From assembly GCF_030272615.1 (NCBI RefSeq), contig NC_081406.1:477864900-477928899 (forward strand): 64,000 nt of DNA. Reading direction: 5' to 3'. The DNA is from Cryptomeria japonica. Its lineage: Eukaryota; Streptophyta; Pinopsida; Cupressales; Cupressaceae. Positions 55,701 to 64,000 of the stretch are shown here, in pieces (positions within the stretch are counted from its first letter, which is position 1; each line of letters opens with the position of its first letter). Under the pieces are notes generated by a model. It saw only the letters and a program-made list of their open reading frames with translations, did no database searches and was not told the DNA's origin. The position numbers were made by a program, and so were the translations under genes.

Positions 55701-55884
55701 TCCAAGATTGGACTATTTAGCATCTCTGCGGAAGGAAATCTCAGAGGCACTAACACAGGGAAGCAAAACACTAGCAGAGCACTTGCAACACCTCACCGAT
55801 ACAGTATACAGAACTGAGACAGCAATAAAAGATAGTAAGAAGTTTATGGATGGTATAAACTTAATTTTGGGAGATATTCTTTAG
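52773..55884 (+). pseudogene. C5 ORF2: large conserved protein of unknown function
   Basis: From ATG 52,773 (MESSSAPEFIANP) one frame holds for 573 codons with only three stops (52,833 TGA; 53,559 TAG; 53,718 TAG). A frameshift near 54,475 moves to a second frame that runs to 55,884 with about four stops, giving roughly 1,037 codons. N-terminal domain (about residues 25-370) has YIHCNIEELGDEEIKNMY, VVRIVLSRVHGSFFWLES, ITKEAMKAVTGLP, ICEWLKDELIDNLAKIKK, FRFGNLLVCL, INEYFQALKVGMNKRIR and EIWMEAVIPSTIW. The middle is basic (TPKKKLTPKKKKK) and the rest is helical, ending in a coiled coil (EELLKLEREKEKIINKAKF). No catalytic motif was recognised. Conservation with C2 ORF2 implies it once had a function. 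Confidence 0.72.
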
Positions 55885-56100
55885 ATAATAACTACCCAAC
55901 TACAAGGTTGAGGTTATGGATTGGTACAACTACAAAATCTACTAACCTTTGTCATTGATGCCAAAGGGGGAGTAGTAGGATGAGAAAATTCAAAACATAG
56001 GGATCACATGCTCAGGGAGAGCTCTCACATTTTTGGTAACCATTTTGGTCTACAGATTTTTTGGATATCTTTTGAAATTTCTCATGAGTGTTGCCATCAA

Positions 56101-56116
56101 TGCCAAAGGGGGAGAT
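56101..56116 (+). other. C5 polypurine tract
   Basis: TGCCAAAGGGGGAGAT just before the 3' LTR, identical to the C2 tract. An imperfect second copy (GATGCCAAAGGGGGAGTAG) lies upstream near 55,958. Confidence 0.87.
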
Positions 56117-56983
56117 TGTTGGCATATGGACACTCCAATGAGACATTGTGTTTGATTGAAGGTTTTGTCACTGATGGCAACCTTGCAATCCTATGGCACC
56201 GGCAAGACATTATAGAGGCAACCTTGCAATCATATGGCACCAGCAAGACATTATATCGACAAAACATTATTCAAGCAAGACAGTGCACCGGCATCAGCAA
56301 GATCACTCTACACCGGCACCAGCACAAAAGATGTACACCGGCACAGAAGAGAACATGTATACCAGCACAGAGGCCGACAGGATTTTTGATATGTAATATT
56401 TTGTTTATTATTGTAAGCCGACTTGGCAAATTGTAAAATGACTCTTGTATATAAAAGAGATCATTGTAGACATTTGTAGTATATGGATAGGAAGTATAAA
56501 GAAAATTATAAGGCAGACCTAATGTGCGAATTGTAGGTCAAGGGTATATGTAAAGAACAAAGCAAGAACCAGTACTAAATCTGGCATTGAAGATGCTATT
56601 GTAAAGCAGTACAAAATATTGGATTTGTGTAAATCCTCATTGTAAGTCAGTGTGACTTCTTATTGAGCAGCGTGCTCTAGGCAGTTGGCCTTCCTGCATG
56701 TGCAGGCCCCTATTGTAATTAATATTCTCTTATTGGCTAGTAAGTGAATATTGTGGGTCACAAATCCCACCGAGGTTTTTCCCACACTGGGTTTCCTCGT
56801 TAAACATCTTGTGTTATGGTGTTCTTTTCATGTGGATGTTTTTGATTCTATTATTTACATTAATTCTTGCATACTGATATACTATTACTTTATGTTTTGC
56901 AAGTTCTATTTCAAGAAAATCTCATTACCAATCAGATACTGATTCACCCCCCCCCCCTCTCAGTATCTATGGGAACCCTAACA
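56117..56983 (+). mobile_element. C5 3' LTR
   Basis: Starts TGTTGGCATATGGACAC, ends AACCCTAACA (867 bp), followed by the tacat duplication. TATA box TATATAAAAG at 56,448-56,457. Very similar to the 5' copy apart from the shortened tandem repeat. Confidence 0.9.
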
Positions 56984-56988
56984 TACAT

Positions 56989-57745
56989 AACCATCAGGTT
57001 GCTCTATATAAACCTTTTCTTCCAGTATTCAATTCAAGAATGCAGACTTAACATCCATCTGGTATACCTTGAACTTCTTATGAGCTGCAAATGCAAGCAA
57101 TGTCCTGACACCTTCCAGTCTTGCTACTGGTGCAAAAGTTTGTCCATAATCCTCTCCTTCTTCTTGCACATAACCTTTGCATACTAGTCTTGCCTTATTG
57201 CAAACTACAACACCAGCTTCATTTAATTTATTTCTGAACACCCATTTAGTACCTATAACATTCTTGTTTACCGGTCGAGGTACCAGGGTCCAAGTGTTGT
57301 TCTTCTTAATTTTATCCAACTCCTCCTCCATAGTTTTCACCCAATGATCATCACCAAATGCATCCTTAGCACTTCTAGGTTCAAAGGTGGAGATCATGCA
57401 AGAGTTCTCTCTTATTCTCCTTCTGGTTAGTACACCAGCATCCTTATCTCCATTCATCTATTAAGGACTGTGATTCATTCTCACATACCTAGGAATAACA
57501 TGATCATTCTCTTCAGGTTCAACTTCTTCATTATCATCTTGCTCTGAATTTATTTGTTCCAGTTGAACAAGTACATCAGAATTTTCTTTATCGGTTTTTG
57601 ATTTAACAGTTTCAGGTTCCAAAAGAAAAATACAAGGATCTTCATCCTTCTTCTCAGAACTGGTTCCTTCTAAAATTTTAGGGTATTCATCTACATGAAC
57701 ATCAACACTCTCAACTATATTTTCTGTGTCCGGTTGTTGAAGCAT
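56989..57745 (-). pseudogene. C4 RT N-terminal half and acidic linker
   Basis: The minus strand reads [71 protein letters not shown] and, after one stop, [13 protein letters not shown], where C5 interrupts. It continues at 50,358 with DKEDMVCKY. The acidic linker (57,461-57,745) follows integrase and ends RYVRMNHSP. One stop lies near 57,456 and one after AFLN. Confidence 0.88.
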
Positions 57746-58530
57746 TTATAGGCCTTACTCTTGGTGGAATAGCCAAGAAATATGCCTTCATCACTCTTAG
57801 CTTCAAACTTTCTTATGTAATCACCTCTTTTAATAAAACACTTGCTTCCAAATATCTTGAAATATCTAACATCAGGTGATCTCCCATACCAATACTCATA
57901 TGGGGTCTTGTCCTTACCTCTTTTCACCGGAACTCGGTTCATTGTGTACACAGCTGTACTTACAGCTTCTTTCCAAAATGTTTTTGATACACCCCATTGT
58001 ATCAACATAGTCCTAGCAGCTTCAACCAATGACCAGTTGTTTCTCTCCACTATACCATTATGTTGTGGTGTCCTTGGTGCAGAAAGTTGCCGCTTGATAC
58101 CATTATCATCACAATATTTAGTGAACTCTGCAGAATTGAATTCACTACCTTGATCTGTTCTTAGACACTTTATCTTTTTGCCAGTCTCTTTCTCAGCTAA
58201 CGCTCTGAATGCCTTGAATTTACCAAAAGATTCATTCGTATCCTTCAAGAATGTGACCCACATCATCCTTGAGCAATCATCAGTGAAGATCATGAAGTAT
58301 CTGTCACCTTGAATGCTTCTTAATCTTATTGGTCCACATAGATCTATATGTACCAAATCTAACAAGTGCTCTGTTGAGAAGGACTTGCTCTTAAAAGTTG
58401 AACAAGTCATCTTTCCTAGTTGACATTCTTTACAAAGAGCATTAACCAGTTTGTCTAGCTGAGGAAGACCTCTTACTATCTTAGACTTGCTTACTTTAAC
58501 AATATTGTCAAAATTTATATGACAAAGTCT
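57715..58530 (-). pseudogene. C4 integrase
   Basis: Zinc part HKRLCHINFDNIVK and CKECQLGKMTCSTFKSK lies next to the open frame 57,715-58,410. The core has LVHIDLCGPIRLRSIQGD (first D), CLRTDQGSEFNS (second D) and APRTPQHNGIVERNNW (E), so DD35E is intact. The C-terminus has FWKEAVSTAVYTMNRVPVK, TPYEYWYGRSPDVRYFKIFG and EGIFLGYSTKSKAYKCFN. Nearly complete and the best preserved integrase in the window; stops occur only at its N-terminal edge. Confidence 0.9.
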
Positions 58531-58536
58531 CTTATG

Positions 58537-58935
58537 TCAAAGCCATCTATCATCTATTTTTGCAATCAAACAGTTGCTAAATTTTTGATTGAGATGAAAT
58601 AGATTACCTCTGGTCAGTTTCCCGGTTGCAATCAATTCACCTTTGTTGTCAAAGATTTTGCACATTCCATTTCTAAACTTCAGTGGGTATCCTTTGTCAT
58701 TAAGTTGTGCCACACTTAAAATATTATGCTTTGGGCCTTCAACCCAATAGACATCATCATCACTACTCTTCCCATTAAGAGAAATAACTCCCTTACCTTT
58801 AACCATACAGGGTGAGTCATTACCAAATTTGACAACACCACCATCAAATTCCTTTCGGGAAATAAATTTGCTCTGATCACCAGTCATGTGATGTGAACAA
58901 CCACTATCAATGTTCCAATCATTAGAGTTATCCAT
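58537..58935 (-). pseudogene. C4 protease and integrase-preceding region
   Basis: The frame reads WNIDSGCSHHMTGDQSKF with intact D-S-G, then VVKFGNDSPCMVKGKGVISL, YWVEGPKHNILSVAQLNDKG and GKLTRGNLFHL. This is the copia retropepsin followed by the gag-pre-integrase region. It is open for 132 residues. Confidence 0.87.
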
Positions 58936-58953
58936 TCTGGATACTAGTGCCTT

Positions 58954-59940
58954 CTAATCTGATATTTCTTCCTTAATAGATACAAACACAATATCTTCAC
59001 TAGCATCATCATCAGATTCTTCATCAGTAATACCACTGTCAATAACTAAAAGACAATCTCTCTTACCTTTACCCTTATACTTCTTAAATTTCTCTCTCTT
59101 GTATTCATTTTCAGCATTAGGGCAATTTGCTTCTATATGATGAATCTTGTTGCATGCAAAACATTTTAAAGGTAGCTTACCTCTATATTTACCAGTGCCT
59201 CTAGGTAGTCTTTTTGCCAACAATGCTTCAAGTTCCACTAAGTTGTCTTCCTCTTCAGCATCTCTGCTAGATCTAGATTCATATTATGGCCAGTATCTCT
59301 ACTTCTTCTCATAGAGACAGAAGCTCTAAATGCAGATTCTGATTTCTGTACACTACCATCATAGCCATTTAGTTCAAAAGCAGTAAGTTTGCCAATAATA
59401 AAGTCAAGAGTTACCTTTGTCTTGTCAATGGATTTCAGCTCCTGATTAGCTGCAACTTGGATAGCATAGTCCGGTAGCAGGGTTCTCAGTACCTTAATGA
59501 TTACTATGGCATCTTCCACTTTCCCTCTTGCACTCTTTATCTCACCAACTATCTCTTTAATCTTTTGAACTTAGTGCTGGATATTCTCACCTTCAGACAT
59601 TCTCATGGCATCAAACTTTCATCTTAAACTCACCTCTTTGGCAATCTTAACATGTTCACCACTACTATAAATCTCTTCTAATTTCTTCAATACTTCATAT
59701 GTAGTTTCAAGGCCATGAACATCTACATATTCAACATCAGACAGGGAACTAATAATAGCTTCTAATGCCTGGTGATTTTCTTGTTGTTCTTTCTTCTGAT
59801 CATCAATCAGGGGTCCAATAGGTGTAGTATACTTATTTTCTATATGATCCCAACACTGACTACCAAGACTCTTAATGTAAATCTTCATTCTGTCACTCCA
59901 TATTCTATAGTTATCTTTGTTAAACTTTCAACCTTCTTTC
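58954..59940 (-). pseudogene. C4 gag with CCHC knuckle
   Basis: UBN2-type gag in pieces: 59,619-59,888 (LGSQCWDHIENKYTTP, LEEIYSSGEHVKIAKEVSLR), 59,238-59,519 (DAIVIIKVLRTLLPDYAIQV, VTLDFIIGKLTAFEL) and 58,954-59,238 with the knuckle CFACNKIHHIEANC, where the usual G before H is H. A basic lysine-rich tail and an acidic SDDDASEDIVFVSIKEE end lead to protease. Stops and a frame break near 59,238. Confidence 0.82.
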
Positions 59941-59948
59941 TTCATCAT

Positions 59949-59960
59949 GATCTAATACCA
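59949..59960 (-). other. C4 primer-binding site, degenerate
   Basis: Minus-strand TGGTATTAGATC, two bases inside the LTR. It differs from TGGTATCAGAGC at two bases, as expected for decay. Confidence 0.75.
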
Positions 59961-59962
59961 AT

Positions 59963-60148
59963 TGATGGTATGATGAAAGAATAAGTATCCAGTAAAATAC
60001 TGCGAGGGGTGGGGGGGTGAATTAGTATATTGAAAAATTGATACAAAGTTCCCAAACTCAAACTCGGTCAAACAAAGTAAACATATCTCAGTCAAGATCA
60101 ATATTCATAAGAATACTTGACATCAACCGGTTTAACTGTCATGACAAC
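59963..60148 (-). mobile_element. C4 5' LTR fragment, cut by C6
   Basis: Aligns with the first 185 bases of the 47,434 copy and stops at ATGACAA, where C6 sequence begins. Confidence 0.8.
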
Positions 60149-61644
60149 TATTAGTTTTGATACATGATCTAAAGTATAGATGCCAATAGCTAATAAGATG
60201 AGAGGGGAGGGTGAATCATACAAACTTAAACTTCCATAAAATCAACAGATTCAACATCGGTAACTTATACTTCAGCAACTTAACCAAAAAACTATTAAAC
60301 ATGCAAACTTAAGAACACATAATAATTGCAACACTCATAACACTAGATTTAATGTGGAAACCCAAATAGGGAAAAACCACTATGGTATTTCAGACCCACT
60401 AAGAAATATACTCTTCTAGAGTATGCTCGCTTAAAAGCAAATCCTGTTAAAGATTACAAACACATTGCTAGATGTGACCCGGTTAAGGGATTTCCCTCAG
60501 ATTTGTTAGGATCTTCACATTGTTAGAAGTGACCTTGTTAAAGGATTTCAAACACTCTCTTTAGAATGTTACCTTGCTAGAGGGTTTACATATAAGACTG
60601 TTAAGTCCACTCGGTTAAGAGATTTTCTGTCACTTACAAAATAAAAGTAATAAAATCTATCTGCAACTTCACATCTAAAATGCTAAAGAAAATTCTTATT
60701 TGCTCAAAACAATCTAGTCATAAGACTTATCTTGTCCCTTTGCTAGGCTCTCTACTCTATTAGTCAAACAGGTCTTCAAGCTTCTGTACTTGGTAATCAC
60801 TATGTAGCATCCCTATGCATACACTTTCTTGCATACATTGTTTATTAACAATTCCTTATTTATAAACAATTGCTAACTGCTAAATCTCCTTGATCACATT
60901 TCCCATGATCAATATTAGCCATCAGATCTTCAAACTTGACTAGGTTCAATGTATCCTTCCGATCTAAAAATGTTTTACCTTACCTCGGGACTTGCATTCC
61001 CATCTTGGAACATGCATAAGGTTATTGCGGTTCAATATGCGTTGTAGATCTTCCTGTTGATTTTCCTTCGCCATAGATCCTTAACAAACTTCATTCACGG
61101 CATACCAATCATTTATACATCTCCAGCTAATCGTTGTCCTTCATTAAATAATGTTGTTATCCATCCCATGCGCACTATCATAACTCGGTTGTAACTCGAT
61201 AAATACTAAACTTTACTCGGTAGACATTTCGCCTTCATTAACCGATATCGATAACCTTAGGGTTTACCAACAAGGTTCCTTGCTCGGTGACATAGTCTAG
61301 TATAAACCTTACAATCAACAACATATGTAGGGTATCAAAACAATCTAAACATCATGATCTCATCATTTTCTAACTTGGTAATAGTTGCCCATTGAATAAC
61401 TTATTCCTCCCTTTATTCATCACATTCTTTCTGTGTCTTTTACCGACATCTTAATTCTCTTCTAATCAATCTTCTCAAGATATGGCAACATCATACTAAA
61501 TCAGATAATCAATTTCTTGACATCAATGACAAAATAGTGTTATAAAGATAGTTATCATCCTTCTTTAGTTATATCAATAATCTTCAACAACCTTCTCAAT
61601 ATCCTTATTGAATATCAACAATCTTTCTTACTGTAATGTCAACA
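60149..61644 (-). mobile_element. C6 3' LTR
   Basis: Outer edge on the plus strand is AATGTCAACA at 61,644 (minus TGTTGACATT). The inner block near 60,190 (GCTAATAAGATGAGAGGGGAGG) is the GAGGGG-type end seen in the whole group. The exact left edge, between 60,149 and 60,172, could not be fixed. The region holds CGGTTAAG-type words but no coding domain. Confidence 0.7.
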
Positions 61645-61660
61645 ATCTCCCCCTTTGGCA
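61645..61660 (-). other. C6 polypurine tract
   Basis: Minus-strand TGCCAAAGGGGGAGAT directly before TGTTGAC, identical to C2 and C5. Confidence 0.83.
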
Positions 61661-62152
61661 TTGATGGAAAAACCAACAATTAATTAGTAATACCAACAAG
61701 ATATTCAAATTGATTTAGATTCAAATTGATGTTAGACTTCTCCTGTTATGCTTTAGCTATTGTCTTCTGAAGTCTTCTCCATTTTCAATAGGCTTCTGAG
61801 CTGTTGACTTGCATTTAGTCTTCTTCATTTTGCAATCTACTCCCCCTATCATTAGTCTTCTGTTATTTCCATCATTCAGGGCTTTATCATGCAGTCAACC
61901 ATTTAATCTTGCAATTATTTAGTCTTCTCCCCCTTTGACAACAATGCCAAAAAGTAAAAGAACTAAATCATGATTCCTTCCTTTATGAAGTGATTTGCCT
62001 TGCTGTGTAACATCTTAGTCTCGGTCAGATCAACTTGTCTCTATTCATTTTTCCTACCCAACTTTAGGTGACCTCCTAAAGTGCGTAAATCAACATCAAT
62101 CCACACATAATATTCTGTAGATTCATCAAATTGATGCTTTCATCGAACTCGG
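61661..62152 (-). other. C6 3' untranslated region
   Basis: About 490 bases between RNase H stop and polypurine tract. It has a second CCCCCTTTGACAACAATGCC block near 61,930, echoing the polypurine region, and no coding domain. Confidence 0.5.
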
Positions 62153-63040
62153 TCAGTGAGTAGAAGATAGGGGTAGGACCCCTAACTTGTTTTTGAGATA
62201 CTCAAAAGTGTCTTTTGGCAGTGGCTTTGTGAAGATGTATGCTAATTGCTCCTTTGAATTGATATATTCCAGCACAACTTTCTTCTCTTGAACTTCTTCT
62301 TTGAGATAGTGATACTTTATAGATATATGCTTTGTCTTAGAATGCATCACTAGATTCTTTGAAGTGTTAATGGCACTAGTATTATCACAGAATATAGTTA
62401 CTAGCTCGGTAACTTTCTCATTTATACCTTCCAACAGTTGTTTGATCCATGCTATATTGGTACAATTCAATGCTGCAGCAACATATTCAACTTATGTTGT
62501 CGATTGAGAAATACATCCTTGTTTCTTGCTAAGCCAACTTACTAGTCTTTCTCCCAAAAAGAAAGCTCCACCACTTGTGCTTTTCCTATCATCTATGTTG
62601 CTTGCCTAATCAGCATCAGTATAAACTTTTAAATCAAAATTATTTCTTTTTCCATATACTAAGCCATAATCTTCAGTGCCGCTCAGGTATCTGAAAATTC
62701 TCTTGATTGCTGTCATATGAGTTTCCTTGGGATCTGTAGAGAATCTTGCTACAATACCTACTGCATGTGCTATATCTGGTCTACTATGCACAACATATTG
62801 CAATTTTCCAATCATAGATCGGTAAAGTGTCTCATCAATAGATGCAGATTCATCATTCTTTGATAATTTATAGTTAGTAGTCATAGGAGTACTTACTGGT
62901 TTAGAATCCTCCATTCCAAATTTCTTCAAGATTTCCTTTATGTACATGGATTGAGTAATGAAAATCTTATCTTTCACTTGCAATATCTATAAACCTATAA
63001 AATACTTATCATCACTAGATCATCCGTATCTCCTATAATC
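62153..63040 (-). pseudogene. C6 RT C-terminus and RNase H
   Basis: The minus strand enters abruptly at DDKYFIGL near 63,030 and continues QVKDKIFITQSMYIKEILKK, SKPVSTPMTTNYKLSKND, YRSMIGKLQYVVHSRPDIAH and KRIFRYLSGTEDYGLVYGK. RNase H: VYTDAD, SGGAFFLGERLVSW, EYVAAALNCTNIAWIKQLLE, TIFCDNTSAINTSKN, SKTKHISIKYHYLKEE and EQLAYIFTKPLPKDTF. Usual EQIADIFTK reads EQLAYIFTK. The RT fingers and palm with the catalytic VDD are absent. Confidence 0.87.
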
Positions 63041-63960
63041 TGACTTGATGCATGATGTCTTCTGACATACTTAGATAATATAGGCTCGGTAGGTTCTGTA
63101 TGATCTTCTTCATCACTCAGTAGCTAGACATTATCTTCATTTTCTTCAGCAGTATTCTCGGTAGGACTGCTTGGTTGAACATAAACAAATTCTTCATAAT
63201 CTTTTGGTTCTTTCGAATTTCCTTCATCATTTCTTTCTGCAAATTCATCAATTTTCACATTTGCACTTTCCACTATTTTGTTAGATGATTTGATTAGACA
63301 TTTAAATGCTTTACTTCTAGAAGAATAACCAAGAAATGTTCCTTCTTCACTTTTCTGATCAAACTTTCCATTTTTGTCATCTTTGTGAACATAGCATCTA
63401 CTTCCAAAGATTTTAAAGTAACTTACATTAGGTTTCTTGTCATACCAGATCTCATAAGGTGTCTTCATGGTTCCTTTCTTCAGTTGAACTCGGTTCAGGG
63501 TGTAAACAGCAGTGCTGATTGCTTCTCTCCAAAATGTTTGAGGTACCCTCTTTTCTATCATCAAGGTTCTTGCACAATCCACAATTGATCTATTTCTTCT
63601 CTCAGCTATCCCATTTTGCTGGGGTGTTCTCGATGCAGATACTTGCCTCTTTATACCATGATCATTGCAGTATAAGTTAAATTCATCAGAAGTGAATTCT
63701 CCTCCTCTATCAGATCTAAGACATTTCAGTTGTCTTCCTGTTTCATTTACAACTCTTGCCTTGTACCATTTGAACATTTGAAAAGCTTCTGATTTTTCTT
63801 TTAAAAACATAACTGACATCATCCTTGAGTAATCATCCACAAATAATATGAAATATTTATCACCATAATAACTTAAACTTTCATAGGACCAAAAAGATCA
63901 GTGTGTACTAGATCTAAAATTCCTTTAGAAGTGTAGGACTTACTTGTAAAGCTTTATCTT
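63041..63960 (-). pseudogene. C6 integrase and acidic linker
   Basis: Near the window end LVHTDLFGPMKV (first D) is readable with a frame break. The open frame 63,124-63,840 begins MDDYSRMMSVMFLKEKSEAF and has CLRSDRGGEFTS (second D), ASRTPQQNGIAERRNRS (E), FWREAISTAVYTLNRVQLK, TPYEIWYDKKPNVSYFKIFG and EGTFLGYSSRSKAFKCL. An acidic linker ends ASSQIIGDTDD, where the deletion into RT begins. Catalytic residues are intact. Confidence 0.88.
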
Positions 63961-64000
63961 GTCATCTTACCCATCTGGCATCCTCGACACATAGCATTCT

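Larger units (their letters stand above)
50364..56983 (+). mobile_element. C5, non-autonomous LTR element with ORF1 and ORF2
   Basis: Complete, 6,620 bp: LTRs 50,364-51,249 and 56,117-56,983, methionine-tRNA primer site, polypurine tract and a perfect 5-bp duplication tacat (50,359-50,363 and 56,984-56,988) in C4 RT. It holds ORF1 (382 codons, open) and ORF2 (about 1,037 codons, few stops). No protease, integrase, RT or RNase H motif was found on either strand. It shares plan and ORF2 with C2, yet its LTRs look different. It is younger than C4. Confidence 0.88.
47434..60148 (-). mobile_element. C4, Ty1/copia element interrupting D1
   Basis: On the minus strand: partial 5' LTR (59,963-60,148, cut by C6), primer-binding site, gag, protease, integrase, RT (split by C5), RNase H, polypurine tract and 3' LTR (47,434-48,873). 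The domain order is copia. The flank at 47,429-47,433 is gtgag, but the matching copy lies beyond C6, outside the window. Domains are among the best preserved in the window, with few stops. Confidence 0.87.
60149..64000 (-). mobile_element. C6, copia element lacking the RT core, cut by window edge
   Basis: 3' LTR (about 60,149-61,644), polypurine tract (61,645-61,660), RNase H, RT C-terminus and integrase are present on the minus strand. RT from linker to palm is missing. The 5' half lies beyond the window. It is inserted into the C4 5' LTR, so it is younger than C4. Confidence 0.82.

Noticed and set aside
57842-58153. Plus-strand 103-codon frame
   Set aside because: Antisense to the intact C4 integrase core.
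1-64000. CRISPR arrays, bacterial operons, rRNA genes
   Set aside because: No regular repeat-spacer structure or rRNA signature; the content is eukaryotic transposons.

Overview
This window looks like plant intergenic DNA made almost entirely of decayed transposable elements. I found no intact host gene, no rRNA or tRNA gene and no CRISPR array. The content is long LTR retrotransposons of both plant superfamilies nested several deep, a spliced CACTA transposase, and stops spread through every coding domain. This suggests a seed plant with a very large genome, possibly a gymnosperm. Species and lineage are inference from memory. Element names (T, G, C, S, D) are local labels.

Layout, left to right. 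T2 (1-3480, minus) is a Tat-type Ty3/gypsy element running off the left edge, with leader, primer-binding site and 5' LTR visible. It cuts the integrase of T1 (3481 to about 11.9 kb, minus), another Tat-like element with gag, protease, an extra RNase H, RT, RNase H and integrase. G2 (pieces from about 11,915 to 40,650, minus) is a non-chromovirus gypsy element cut into at least six pieces. Inside it sit C1 (copia, minus, about 12,163-30,062), C7 (30,236-32,282, minus), solo LTR S2 (about 33,041-34,003) and chromovirus G3 (34,077-40,253, minus). C1 itself holds C3 (copia fragment, plus, 15,068-18,862) and C2 (21,226-28,949, plus). C2 in turn holds solo LTR S1 (26,230-26,676). The nest G2 > C1 > C2 > S1 is four levels deep.

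From about 40.65 kb there is an LTR of a further gypsy element (G4). D1 follows, a CACTA element with a multi-exon TNP2-type transposase (plus, about 42,080-47,433). D1 is cut by C4 (copia, minus, 47,434-60,148). C4 contains C5 (50,364-56,983, plus) in its RT and is cut by C6 (copia, minus, about 60,149 to the window end) in its 5' LTR.

Exact 5-bp target-site duplications support C2 (taaat), C5 (tacat), C7 (gtgta), G3 (tttag) and S1 (gaaag).

The most interesting content is C2 and C5. Both are long LTR elements with normal LTRs, primer-binding site and polypurine tract but no recognisable protease, integrase or RT. Each carries ORF1 (coiled coil plus four CCHC-type knuckles) and a large ORF2 of about 1,000 codons. 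The two ORF2 proteins are clearly related to each other, and I do not recognise the family. C2 and C5 share the primer site type and a 16-base polypurine block with the pol-bearing copia elements nearby, so mobilisation in trans is the likely model.
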